DNA of 64,000 nucleotides from NCBI RefSeq assembly GCF_900046455.1, contig NZ_FCOT01000010.1, positions 310,001 through 374,000 of the forward strand, in the 5' to 3' direction. This DNA comes from Cellulomonas timonensis (lineage in GTDB: Bacteria; Actinomycetota; Actinomycetes; Actinomycetales; Cellulomonadaceae). This document shows positions 16,377-24,094 of this stretch, one piece after another. Each line of letters begins with the position of its first letter. The first letter of the stretch is position 1. Below the pieces are notes generated by a model. It did not search any database and was not told where the DNA came from. It worked only from the letters and a program-made list of their open reading frames with translations. The translations under genes were made by a program, and so were the position numbers.

Positions 16377-16786
16377 AGGACACCCTCGCCCCGGACGCCC
16401 ACGACGAGGTCCACCTCGACGAGCGCGCCCACCGCGAGGCCCGTGACGCCGACGCACGTGCGGCTCGGCAGCGGGTCGTCGAACCACGTGCGGTACTCGG
16501 CGTTGAACTCGTCGAAGTCGTCGAAGTCCGTCAGGTAGGCCCGGACCATCAACGTGTCCGACAGCTCCGCGCCCGCGGCCCGGACCACTGCCTGCAAGTT
16601 CGCCATGACCTGGCGGGTCTGCTCCACGAGCCCGCCCGGCACGAGCAGCCCGGTGGCGGGGTCCGTGGGCATCTGCCCCGTCACGAACAGCAGGTCGCCC
16701 CACCGCACCGCGTGGCTGAACGGGCCGACCTGGGGCGGGACCCCGGCCGACGCGGGGAAGACGTGGTGCGTGCGTGCCTTGCTCAT
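16373..16786 (-). CDS. ridA: RidA family protein
   Basis: A 137-residue YjgF/YER057c/UK114 protein. RidA enzymes hydrolyse reactive enamine/imine intermediates from amino-acid metabolism. Visible family segments are the N-terminal GPFSHAVRWGDLLFVTGQMP and the downstream MVRAYLTDFDDFDEFNAEY. The C-terminal signature is altered: RTCVGVTGLAVGALVEVDLV in place of the common R-x-x-V-x-V-x-x-L-P, so it may belong to a divergent subgroup. The ATG at 16786 is 1 nt from the stop of the ABC gene. Confidence 0.88.
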   Translation of the reverse strand: MSKARTHHVFPASAGVPPQVGPFSHAVRWGDLLFVTGQMPTDPATGLLVPGGLVEQTRQVMANLQAVVRAAGAELSDTLMVRAYLTDFDDFDEFNAEYRTWFDDPLPSRTCVGVTGLAVGALVEVDLVVGVRGEGVL

Positions 16787-16787
16787 C

Positions 16788-18371
16788 TCAGACCTCCGCC
16801 GAGTCCATCGCACGGACGAAGCGACGCGTCGCCTCGACCTGTGGGTCACCGATCACTTGCTCTGCCGTGCCTTGCTCGACGACCACCCCGTCCGCCATGA
16901 AGACGACCCGGTCCGCGACCTCGCGGGCGAACCGGAGCTGGTGGGTGGCGATGATCATCGTGAGACCGCCCTGGCGTGCGAGGCCCTGGATGACGCCCAG
17001 CACCTCCGCGACCAGCTCGGGGTCGAGGGCGCTGGTCGGCTCGTCGAGAAGCAGCACCTTCGGGTGGGACGCGAGGGCTCGGGCGATGCCCACGCGCTGC
17101 TGCTGCCCACCGGACATGTGCCGCGGGAGGGCGTCCGCGCGGTGCGACATGCCGACCTGCGCGAGCAGCTCGTCGGCCCTCGCGGCGGCCTCCTCCCGGG
17201 ACCAGCCGTGCACCCACCGGAGGGGCGCCGCGACGTTCTCGCGGGCGGTGAGGTGGTGGAACAGGTTGAACTGCTGGAAGACCATCCCGACGCCGGCCTC
17301 GACGCGCTGGCGGGCCACATGCCGCTCCACCAGCTCGCCGCCCCGGTCGCCGTAGCCGATGGCCGTGCCGCCCACCAGCACCGCTCCCCCGTCCAGCCCC
17401 TCGAGGTGGTTGAGGCAGCGCAGCAGCGTGCTCTTGCCCGATCCGCTGGGCCCCAGCAACGCGATGACCTCGCCCTCGCGGACCTGCAGGTCGATGCCGC
17501 GCAGCACCTCGTTCTCGCCGTAGGACTTGCGCAGCCCATAGGCCTCGATGAGCGCCTCCCCGAAGCTGCGCGGCGGCGGGTCGGCCTGCGTGAGCCGCGC
17601 CGCGGAGCCGAGGCCGGAGTCGGTGCGGTCGGGGACCCGGCGCGGGTCGGGCTCGGCCACCGAGGTCGCAGTGCCGGCCCTGCCCCGCCGGCCGATCCAG
17701 CCGCGGAGCGACGCCCGCGCCGGGCGGTCCAGGTCCAGCGCCCGCTCCACCGCGAGCTGGACCAGGGTGAGCGCCGCCGTCAGCACCAGGTACATCACGG
17801 CCGTCGCGAAGTAGATCTCGAAGTAGTCGAACGTGGCGGAGGCGAGCTGCTGGGTGCGCAACGTCAGCTCCGGCACCGCGATGATCGACGCGAGCGCCGA
17901 GTTCTTCATCGTGGCCACGGCCTCGCTGCCCAGCGACGGCACCATCGACCGCAGCGCCTGCGGCGCCACGACCCGGCGCATGAGCAGCGCCGGCCGCAGG
18001 CCCAGGGCGCGGCCGGCGGCCACCTGCCCGGGGTCGACCCCCTTGACGCCCGAGCGGAAGATCTCCGCGAAGAACACCGCCTCGTTGAGCGCCAGGGCCA
18101 GGCCGCCCGCCGCGAGCGGGGAGAGCACGATCCCCGCCCGCGGCAGCACGGAGAAGACGAAGACGAGCTGGAGGATCAGCGGCGTCCCCCGGTAGAGGGT
18201 CACGTACGCCCTGGCGGCCCAGGTCAGCGCCCGGAAGCGGGTGAGCTGCATCGCCGCGAGGAGCAGGCCCAGGATCATCCCGCCGACGAATCCCATGGCG
18301 GTCAGCCGCAGGGTGAACACGATGCCGTCGAGCAGGTAGGGCAGGGTCAGGTAGTGCAGGAACTCGGTCAT
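16788..18371 (-). CDS. fused amino-acid ABC transporter permease/ATPase
   Basis: A 527-residue fusion. Residues about 1-225 are a HisM/GlnP-type permease with the EAA-like loop GRALGLRPALLMRRVVAPQ, followed by a roughly 50-residue linker. Residues about 270-520 are a GlnQ-type ATPase with Walker A GPSGSGKST, signature MSGGQQQR, Walker B LLLDEPTSALD and the switch ATHQLRFAREVADR. The two functions are normally separate genes. It drives import of a polar amino acid or amine delivered by the upstream lipoprotein. Confidence 0.92.
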   Translation of the reverse strand: MTEFLHYLTLPYLLDGIVFTLRLTAMGFVGGMILGLLLAAMQLTRFRALTWAARAYVTLYRGTPLILQLVFVFSVLPRAGIVLSPLAAGGLALALNEAVFFAEIFRSGVKGVDPGQVAAGRALGLRPALLMRRVVAPQALRSMVPSLGSEAVATMKNSALASIIAVPELTLRTQQLASATFDYFEIYFATAVMYLVLTAALTLVQLAVERALDLDRPARASLRGWIGRRGRAGTATSVAEPDPRRVPDRTDSGLGSAARLTQADPPPRSFGEALIEAYGLRKSYGENEVLRGIDLQVREGEVIALLGPSGSGKSTLLRCLNHLEGLDGGAVLVGGTAIGYGDRGGELVERHVARQRVEAGVGMVFQQFNLFHHLTARENVAAPLRWVHGWSREEAAARADELLAQVGMSHRADALPRHMSGGQQQRVGIARALASHPKVLLLDEPTSALDPELVAEVLGVIQGLARQGGLTMIIATHQLRFAREVADRVVFMADGVVVEQGTAEQVIGDPQVEATRRFVRAMDSAEV

Positions 18372-18423
18372 GTCAGGCCGCCCTCGCGTGAGTCGTCAGT
18401 CGCCCGTCGTGGTCAGCGGGCGC

Positions 18424-19344
18424 TCACCCGACGCTGAGCACCGTCGGCTCGGCGAGCGCGTTCTCGTCGAGGGCCCACTTGCCGGCCAGCTCGGCCTGCA
18501 GCCCGGAGCCCTGGATCTCCACCAGCGCGGCCTGGACGGCGTCACGGAAGACGTGGTCGCCCTGCAGCACGCCGATGCCGATCTCGTAGTCGAGCATCAC
18601 GGTCTCGGCCGAGTCGAGGTCGTCCGGGTGGGCGGCGATGTAGCCCTTCACCGTGTTGACGTCGTTCATGTACGCGTCGGCCCGGCCGGAGAGGATGGCC
18701 TGCACGCAGTCGGCGCTGGAGTCGAAGAGGCTGACCGTGGGTGCCTCGAGCCCGGCCGCCTCGCAGTCGGGGGCGACGCCCTCGACCAGCGGGACCTCGA
18801 CATAGCCCTTGTTGAGCGCGACGGTGGTGCCGCACAGCGAGGTGTCGATGCCGGTGATGGACTTCGGGTTGCCCGTGGCGACGAGGATCCCGTCGAAGAC
18901 CTTCGAGTAGCTGATGAAGTCGACGCCGCCGTGCGCGCGCTCCTCGGTGGCGTAGAGGTTGGAGACGATCCAGTCGGCCTGGCCGCTGGCGACGGTGGGC
19001 ACGAGCTCGGAGAAGCCGACGGGCAGGTAGTCGACGTCGAAGCCGAGGCAGTCGCCGATCGCGTCGCCGAGGTCGATGTCGAAGCCGATGAACTCGTCGG
19101 GGTTCTCCGGGTTGACGACCTCGTAGCCGGGGGTGTGCGGGTTGAGCGCGTTGGTCTTGGTCGTGCCGACCAGGTCGGGGTTCTGCTCGCGCAGCTCGAC
19201 ACAGGCGGCGGAGTCGGCGAGGTCGGGGAAGGCCGCCTCGCCCGCGGCCTCGGCCTCGGCGTTGGAGCAGGCCGTCAGTGCGAGCAGGGCCGCGAGCGCG
19301 GCTGTGGCCAGGGCTGCCGTGCGGGAGGTGTTCGTGGGGAGCAT
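18424..19344 (-). CDS. amino-acid ABC transporter substrate-binding lipoprotein
   Basis: A 306-residue extracytoplasmic solute-binding protein, family 3. A signal peptide ends in the lipobox LLALTACS (lipidated Cys about residue 27). The body has the SBP_bac_3 features PDEFIGFDIDLGDAIGDCLG, GQADWIVSNLYATEERA and a late hinge segment. The ATG at 19344 follows GGAAGG with good spacing. It is the first gene of the operon and lies 52 bp from the fused ABC gene. Confidence 0.92.
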   Translation of the reverse strand: MLPTNTSRTAALATAALAALLALTACSNAEAEAAGEAAFPDLADSAACVELREQNPDLVGTTKTNALNPHTPGYEVVNPENPDEFIGFDIDLGDAIGDCLGFDVDYLPVGFSELVPTVASGQADWIVSNLYATEERAHGGVDFISYSKVFDGILVATGNPKSITGIDTSLCGTTVALNKGYVEVPLVEGVAPDCEAAGLEAPTVSLFDSSADCVQAILSGRADAYMNDVNTVKGYIAAHPDDLDSAETVMLDYEIGIGVLQGDHVFRDAVQAALVEIQGSGLQAELAGKWALDENALAEPTVLSVG

Positions 19345-19423
19345 CGCGCATGCCTTCCGGTCGCCGGGCGACGGCGCCGGGCCCCGGCGGGAGCGCTGGG
19401 GACGCGACGCCGCCGTTGGTGTC

Positions 19424-19443
19424 TCCGGTCGGATGGTCTGACC
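19424..19443. promoter_or_regulatory. FadR/GntR-type operator, left copy
   Basis: A 20-bp block that is the exact reverse complement of 19540-19559. It contains TGGTCTGACC, close to the TGGTCNGACCA palindrome bound by FCD-type GntR regulators. It sits just downstream of a minus-strand -10 (TAGCGT, 19460-19455), covering the likely start of the uptake operon transcript. Confidence 0.75.
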
Positions 19444-19500
19444 GGTGGGAGCAGACGCTAACCCCGGGACGAGGACCCGATCCGGGCATTCCGGTCGCGG

Positions 19501-19513
19501 AAACAGACTGTTT
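19501..19513. promoter_or_regulatory. palindrome between the divergent promoters
   Basis: AAACAGACTGTTT is a perfect 6-bp inverted repeat with a one-base centre. It lies between the two GntR-type operators and is AT-rich for this genome. A second regulator site is possible. Confidence 0.4.
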
Positions 19514-19538
19514 ACAGGCTCGACCCACGCCGAAACAT

Positions 19539-19559
19539 TGGTCAGACCATCCGACCGGA
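19539..19559. promoter_or_regulatory. FadR/GntR-type operator, right copy
   Basis: TGGTCAGACCA (19539-19549) is a perfect palindrome of the FCD-GntR type. 19540-19559 is the exact inverted copy of 19424-19443. It lies just upstream of a plus-strand -10 (TAACGT, 19567-19572) for the gntR gene. Confidence 0.75.
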
Positions 19560-19635
19560 CGGGTGCTAACGTGCCGTCTCGCGCAGCCGCTGCCAGCCGG
19601 TCTGCGCCGAGCCCGACACCGAAGAGGAGCACCTC

Positions 19636-20340
19636 GTGCCGACACCGGTCCCGCCGCTAGCCCGCAGGTCCCCCACCATCTCGGTGACCCTCGCCGCGCA
19701 TCTCGAACGCCTGATCGCCACCGGGCAGCTCGCCCCCGGGCAGCGCCTGCCCGGTGAGCGCGAGCTCGCGGCGCAGCTCGCCGTGTCCCGGGCGTCGCTG
19801 CGCGAGGCGATGTTCGAGCTCGAGTCCAAGCACCTCATCGAGCGCCGGCCCGGACGCGGCACCGTCGTCGTCGAGACCTCCGCCGAGCAGCGCGACCTGC
19901 ACGACCTCACCGCGGGCGCCGGAGGCCCCGGCGGCGCCGCCATCGCCGACGCCGCGGAGCTGCGCCTCATCGTGGAGCCCTCCATCGCCGGCCTCGCGGC
20001 CCGCCGCGCCACGCCCGCCAACCTGCTCCAGCTCCACGACGTGCTCGACGCGTCCGTCGGGCCGCTCACGCCCTCCCGGTCGGTGGAGCTCGACCTCGAG
20101 TTCCACCTGCTGCTCGCCCAGGCCGCCCGCAACCCGCTGCTCACCACCCTGCACGGGCTGATGGGCGAGTGGACGCTGCCCATCCGCCGCCGCCCCCACC
20201 CCCCCAAAGCCGGCCGCGCGCGATCGCTCGCCGGCCCCCGCGACATCTACGCGGCCGCCGCCGCCCCCGACCCCGCCGCCGCCCCCGCCGCGATGCACGC
20301 GCCCCTGCTCGACATCCACACCCTGCTGGAGGACTCCTGA
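19636..20340 (+). CDS. FCD-domain GntR-family regulator
   Basis: A 234-residue regulator. Residues about 10-75 are a GntR winged HTH (GQRLPGERELAAQLAVSRAS, then a downstream GRGTVVVE wing). Residues about 95-230 are a helical FCD ligand-binding domain (VELDLEFHLLLAQAARNPLL). The GTG start follows AGGAG. Together with the inverted operators it most likely represses the divergent uptake operon and itself, with the imported compound or a metabolite as inducer. Its stop overlaps the next start (TGATG). Confidence 0.88.
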   Translation: MPTPVPPLARRSPTISVTLAAHLERLIATGQLAPGQRLPGERELAAQLAVSRASLREAMFELESKHLIERRPGRGTVVVETSAEQRDLHDLTAGAGGPGGAAIADAAELRLIVEPSIAGLAARRATPANLLQLHDVLDASVGPLTPSRSVELDLEFHLLLAQAARNPLLTTLHGLMGEWTLPIRRRPHPPKAGRARSLAGPRDIYAAAAAPDPAAAPAAMHAPLLDIHTLLEDS

Positions 20341-21488
20341 TGCCCCGCCCCACCCCCGCCGGCCTGTACACCAGCGGGCTGCTGCTGCTGACCGCCGCCA
20401 CCGGCGCCATCGACGCCGTGAGCTACCTGGCCCTCGACGGCGTCTTCACCGGCAACATGACGGGCAACGTGCTGTTCCTGGCCTTCGCCCTCGTGGGGGT
20501 CAGCGGCATCCCCCTGTTGAACAACGCGTTCGCGCTCGGCGGCTTCGCGCTCGGGTCGATGCTCGGCGGGCGGCTCGTGCGGCGCGGGCACCCCGTTGGC
20601 CTGCCGGTCCGCAGCGGCTGGGTGCTCGGCGTCGGCGCCGCGCTCATCTTCACCCTCGTGGGCGCCTGGGCCGCGCTCGGCGATCTGGGCCCGGCCTGGC
20701 AGATCACCCTTACCGCGGTGCTCGCGGCCCTGATGGGCGCGCAGGTGGCGGCCGTGAAGCCCGTGGGGAACACCGACATCACGACAGTCGTGGTGACGAA
20801 CACGCTGGCCAATGTCACGCGCGAGAGCCGCCTGGGCGGCGGCCGGCAGACGGCGCTCCAGTGGCGGCACCGATTCCTCGCCGTGGTGTCGATGGGCGCC
20901 GGGGCCGCGCTCGGGGCGGCAGTGCTGCGGGTGGGCGACGGGCCAGGCGCCCTGGCCGCGTCGGGGGTCGTCTTCGCGGCGGGCGTGGCCACACTGCTCG
21001 TGGCCCGACGCGCACAGCGCCTTGCCGACGAGGCTGAGGCGCCCGCGGGCGCACTCGCCGTCGACAAGGTCGAGGTCCGTCTCTTATTAACAACAGGCGC
21101 TGCCGACGATCTTACGCGGGTCGGTCGTCGCGGCGGCCCGCGCGTCGCATCAAGACACAGCTGGGAGGATACATCGAGCGCCGCGGATCTCTTAGAGCCC
21201 CCTGCCGCCCGGGCGCGCGTTCGCCGCGACGAGCACCTGCGCGCGGCACCGCACATCGTCGCGTCCGAGCACCCGGTGCAGGTCGGCGCTCGCCACCTCC
21301 ACGGCGCTCGCGACCTCGTCCAGGTCGGCTGTCGGGTCGATGGTCACGCGCAGCCCGGCCACGAGCTCGCCGCGGTCCCGGATGAAGGAGCCCGAGGCCG
21401 CCCGCACGCCAGGCGTCGCGGCCAGCGCGTCGGCGGCCGCCCGGGTCGCCTCGGCGCCGTCGATGCTCAGCAGGCCGCCGGAGCCTGA
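20340..21488 (+). CDS. DUF1275 (YoaK-like) membrane protein, copy 4, with run-on C-terminus
   Basis: Residues 1 to about 235 are a DUF1275 protein: ATGAIDAVSYLALDGVFTG, NMTGNVLFLA, LMGAQVAAVKPVGNTDITTV. The reading frame then continues about 145 more residues to 21488, antisense to the next gene by 297 bp, with composition unlike a real protein. A TAA in another frame at about 21089 suggests the native stop was lost by a frameshift or by a sequencing error near 21060-21085. It is co-translated with the GntR gene. Confidence 0.75.
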   Translation: MPRPTPAGLYTSGLLLLTAATGAIDAVSYLALDGVFTGNMTGNVLFLAFALVGVSGIPLLNNAFALGGFALGSMLGGRLVRRGHPVGLPVRSGWVLGVGAALIFTLVGAWAALGDLGPAWQITLTAVLAALMGAQVAAVKPVGNTDITTVVVTNTLANVTRESRLGGGRQTALQWRHRFLAVVSMGAGAALGAAVLRVGDGPGALAASGVVFAAGVATLLVARRAQRLADEAEAPAGALAVDKVEVRLLLTTGAADDLTRVGRRGGPRVASRHSWEDTSSAADLLEPPAARARVRRDEHLRAAPHIVASEHPVQVGARHLHGARDLVQVGCRVDGHAQPGHELAAVPDEGARGRPHARRRGQRVGGRPGRLGAVDAQQAAGA

Positions 21489-21773
21489 TCCGGTCAGCCG
21501 CAGTGGGCCGGCCGAGCGTCGCGGGATGTGCGCCAGCAGCCACCAGAGCCCGAGCAGCACCAGCACCCCGCCAGCCACGCCGAGCGCCCAGGGCCACCAC
21601 GTCTCACTGGCCAGGTCGGCCGCTGCGGTCGTGTCGAGGGTGTCCGGGGCCGCCGACCACACGTCGTCGAGGTAGCCCGTCCACCAGGCCACGACCGCGA
21701 GCCCTGCGGCCAGCAGCACCAGCCCGAGCAGGAACGCCGCCACCCGGTCCCAGCCGATCACCGCGCGGCTCAT
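21192..21773 (-). CDS. membrane protein of the Asp23 envelope operon (AmaP-like)
   Basis: 193 residues with two N-terminal transmembrane helices (about 12-34 and 60-80) and a C-terminal soluble alpha/beta domain (GELVAGLRVTIDPTADLDEV). This layout resembles AmaP-type anchors for alkaline-shock proteins. It is the last gene of a six-gene operon and overlaps the upstream gene by 4 bp. The specific function is inferred from the operon. Confidence 0.7.
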   Translation of the reverse strand: MSRAVIGWDRVAAFLLGLVLLAAGLAVVAWWTGYLDDVWSAAPDTLDTTAAADLASETWWPWALGVAGGVLVLLGLWWLLAHIPRRSAGPLRLTGSGSGGLLSIDGAEATRAAADALAATPGVRAASGSFIRDRGELVAGLRVTIDPTADLDEVASAVEVASADLHRVLGRDDVRCRAQVLVAANARPGGRGL

Positions 21774-22348
21774 AGCGGCGCCTCCGTCGCGGGAGGAACG
21801 CCGTGCGCCTTGACGAAGACCTTGGGCGGCTTGGCCAGGGGCGCGAGCCGGGTCATCACGACCTCCCGCACCCGCTCACTGGTGTGCGGGTCGCCGGTGG
21901 TGCGCACGTCGATGCTGACGTTGCGACGCCCCCCGGTGGCCTTCGCCTCGAGCACCCCGTCCACGTCGTCGGCCGCCACGCGCGCGAGCCGGGCGACGTC
22001 CCGTGGCCGGATGCCCACCCCGACCGCGCGCCGCAGCCACAGCGCCTTGCGCCGCCGTCGCCGCAGCGAGACCACGATGAGCCACAGGCCCACGAGCGCG
22101 GCGACGATCCCCGCTGCGAGAGCCCAGCCGGTCTTCGCTTGGCCGTCCAGCGCGTCCAGCACTGTCACGACCCACCCGTTCCCGGGCAGCACCCCGGCGA
22201 TGGCGAGCGCGTCCCACAGCAGGGCCACGCCGAGCGCGATGGTGAGCACCGCGAGCACCGGTCCCACGAACCCGATCGCCCCGGAGCCTGTGGACTGGCG
22301 TGCCGGGCGCAGCGGCGGGACGCCCGGCGCCGTGTGCTGGCCGCTCAT
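21770..22348 (-). CDS. DUF6286-like membrane protein
   Basis: 192 residues: two transmembrane helices (about 25-48 and 72-95), a basic stretch (SLRRRRRKALWLRRAV) and a cytoplasmic C-terminal domain with RRNVSIDVRTTGDPHTSERV. It matches the actinobacterial DUF6286 proteins found with Asp23-type genes. It overlaps both neighbours by 4 bp. Confidence 0.75.
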   Translation of the reverse strand: MSGQHTAPGVPPLRPARQSTGSGAIGFVGPVLAVLTIALGVALLWDALAIAGVLPGNGWVVTVLDALDGQAKTGWALAAGIVAALVGLWLIVVSLRRRRRKALWLRRAVGVGIRPRDVARLARVAADDVDGVLEAKATGGRRNVSIDVRTTGDPHTSERVREVVMTRLAPLAKPPKVFVKAHGVPPATEAPL

Positions 22349-22701
22349 CGGGCACGCGCCCTGGCCGGCTCCGGGGGCTGCACCACCCGGAGCACCTCGA
22401 CGCCCACGGAGTCGGCGGTCAGGTCGAGCAGTGCGCCGACCTGCTCGCGCACCCGGTCGCGGACGGCCATGGCGACCTCGGCTGCCGAGCGCGGCCAGAG
22501 CGTCGCGATCTCGAGCGTGATCCTGGCCCGGTTCCCGGCGACCGTGGACTGGCTGCGCGGCAGCCCGCGACCGAACGCCCTCTTCTCGGGGCCCGCCACG
22601 CCGTCGACCGTGAGCGCCGCGGCCTCGACGACCCGGGCGATGACGCTGTCGGCGATCTGCAGGCTCCCGCGGCGGCCCGCCTCGTCGCTGTCGTCAGCCA
22701 C
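22345..22701 (-). CDS. Asp23/Gls24 family protein (short)
   Basis: 118 residues with the Asp23 pattern: SLQIADSVIARVVEAAALTV, a glycine turn (DGVAG), then ARITLEIATLWPRSAAEVA and an amphipathic helix RDRVREQVGALLDL. Asp23 proteins form envelope-associated assemblies under alkaline or cell-wall stress. The GTG start at 22701 overlaps the upstream gene by 8 bp. Confidence 0.8.
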   Translation of the reverse strand: MADDSDEAGRRGSLQIADSVIARVVEAAALTVDGVAGPEKRAFGRGLPRSQSTVAGNRARITLEIATLWPRSAAEVAMAVRDRVREQVGALLDLTADSVGVEVLRVVQPPEPARARAR

Positions 22702-22876
22702 GGCGACGGCCCGCCTGCACCATCGAGCCCAGGTCGACCCGCCCCTCGATCTGTGCGCCGACCACGAGGCCGATCAGGCCGAGCCCGAGGGCGAGCAGGA
22801 AGCCCCCGAACCCTCCGAGGATGGCGGCGATGGCGAGGAGGATTCCCACGAAGATGCCGATGACTGAGGCGGACAT
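22694..22876 (-). CDS. small DUF2273-like membrane protein
   Basis: 60 residues, nearly all hydrophobic: two helices with glycine-rich packing (ILGGFGGFLLALGLGLIGLV) and a short basic tail (AGRRRG). DUF2273 proteins accompany Asp23 genes as membrane anchors. The ATG at 22876 follows AGGAG. Confidence 0.75.
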   Translation of the reverse strand: MSASVIGIFVGILLAIAAILGGFGGFLLALGLGLIGLVVGAQIEGRVDLGSMVQAGRRRG

Positions 22877-22897
22877 GTCAGCTCCTGGTTCGGGGTG

Positions 22898-23203
22898 CTA
22901 CTGGGGGTCGGGGATCGCGATGTCCTCGACGTAGACGTCGACTGGCTCCGGGCGGATGTGCTGCACGGCGGCGCGCACCGCGTCGGCCACCCCGGGGATC
23001 GGGTTGTCGGGGGTGACGACAACATGGACCTCGGTGCGCTCGGGCTCGAGCCGCACGCCGGTGACCCGGCGCCCGGGCAGGTAGGTCGCCACGTCGGCGA
23101 AGACGCCGCCGTGCATGGCGTTGACGCCCGGCACGCCCAGCACCGCGGCGCGCACGGCGTCGGCGGGGCCGGGCGTCGCGCCCGAGGGCGACGCGGTGCT
23201 CAT
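22898..23203 (-). CDS. Asp23-operon small soluble protein
   Basis: 101 residues, no membrane segment. It has a beta-alpha-beta pattern like a half Asp23 domain (TEVHVVVTPDNPIPGVADAV, then VDVYVEDIAIPD). It overlaps the upstream Asp23 gene by 4 bp. The function is inferred to be part of the same envelope assembly. Confidence 0.7.
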   Translation of the reverse strand: MSTASPSGATPGPADAVRAAVLGVPGVNAMHGGVFADVATYLPGRRVTGVRLEPERTEVHVVVTPDNPIPGVADAVRAAVQHIRPEPVDVYVEDIAIPDPQ

Positions 23204-23679
23204 GACGATCGCTGCTGGGCCTGGCCGCCGCCCTCGTCCTCGTCGTCATCCTGCGGCAGGTGGATGTCCACCACAGAGATGTTGACCTCGGTGACCTGCA
23301 GCCCGGTCATGCGCTCGACGGCGTGGATGACGTTGCGCCGGATGGCCGACGCCACATCGGCGATGGGCACCCCGTACTCGATGATGACCTCGAGGTCGAC
23401 GGCGGCCTGCTTGTCGCCGACCTCGACGCTGACGCCCTGGGAGTAGTTGGGGCGTGCGCCGGGGATCCGCTCGCGCAGGGCGCCGACGGTGCGCGCCGCG
23501 CCTCCGCCGAGCCCGTGGACGCCCTGGATCTCCTTGGCGGCCAGGCCGGCGATGGTGGCGACCACGCCGTCCGAGATGGTGGTGTTGCCCTGCGCGCTGT
23601 CCAGGGCGCTGTGCGGCTTGCTGGCGCCGCCAGTCGTCCCGCTGCTCGCGGGGGTGGAGCTGCCTGACTGCTCGCTCAC
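23200..23679 (-). CDS. Asp23/Gls24 family envelope stress protein
   Basis: 159 residues; residues about 30-145 are a full Asp23 domain: TTISDGVVATIAGLAAKEIQ, a GVHGLGG turn, SVEVGDKQAAVDLEVIIEYG and VTEVNISVVDIHLP. A Ser/Thr-rich head and an acidic tail (DDDEDEGGG) flank it. The GTG at 23679 has a good Shine-Dalgarno (GGAGGAAGAGG). First gene of the operon; its upstream region is shared with a divergent membrane protein gene. Confidence 0.85.
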   Translation of the reverse strand: MSEQSGSSTPASSGTTGGASKPHSALDSAQGNTTISDGVVATIAGLAAKEIQGVHGLGGGAARTVGALRERIPGARPNYSQGVSVEVGDKQAAVDLEVIIEYGVPIADVASAIRRNVIHAVERMTGLQVTEVNISVVDIHLPQDDDEDEGGGQAQQRSS

Positions 23680-23943
23680 GATGTGCCTCTTCCTCCGCTG
23701 GGCATCCTCGTCCGCCCGGCGGCGTGTCGGTGGCGATGCAGCCCTGGCTGCGTCGCGGCGTCCGTGGCGACGCGGTGCGCCGGCGCCTGAGACCTCCGTG
23801 CGGCGCCGGCTCGGCGTCGGAGAGTCATGCGTGATGACCTCCCCTCCAGTGCAACACCAGGCCGGTGCCGCCGCACCCGCTCGTGGGAGGACGCACGAAG
23901 TCCAGGTCACGGGGTGATAACGATGTCCGGCACTGCGACGCGA

Positions 23944-23956
23944 AGTACCTAGTACT
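23944..23956. promoter_or_regulatory. inverted repeat in the Asp23 divergent region
   Basis: AGTAC-CTA-GTACT: perfect 5-bp arms around a 3-base centre. Possible operator; no regulator can be named. Confidence 0.3.
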
Positions 23957-24006
23957 CACTGTTCCACCCATACCCGGCGCTGCTAGACAGTGCTCGATCG
24001 ACCCGT

Positions 24007-24022
24007 TGGGACCTAAGTCCCA
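24007..24022. promoter_or_regulatory. DosR/DevR-like palindrome
   Basis: TGGGACCTAAGTCCCA: perfect 6-bp arms around CTAA. It matches the core of the mycobacterial DosR box (GGGAC-TWWA-GTCCC) at all but one position. It lies 73 bp upstream of the ATG at 24095 and about 330 bp from the Asp23 operon start. Confidence 0.5.
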
Positions 24023-24094
24023 GGCGCAGCGACGATGCTGGCCCGCCCCGACGGACATCGGCTCCTCCACGACCTTCACCACAACGAGGTGGTC

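Larger units (their letters stand above)
23680..24094. other. 415-bp divergent intergenic region with two palindromes
   Basis: No convincing gene. It separates the Asp23 operon (minus) from the membrane-protein pair (plus). It is less GC-rich than its flanks around 23920-24020 and holds an AGTAC/GTACT inverted repeat and a DosR-like TGGGAC/GTCCCA palindrome, listed separately. Confidence 0.6.
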
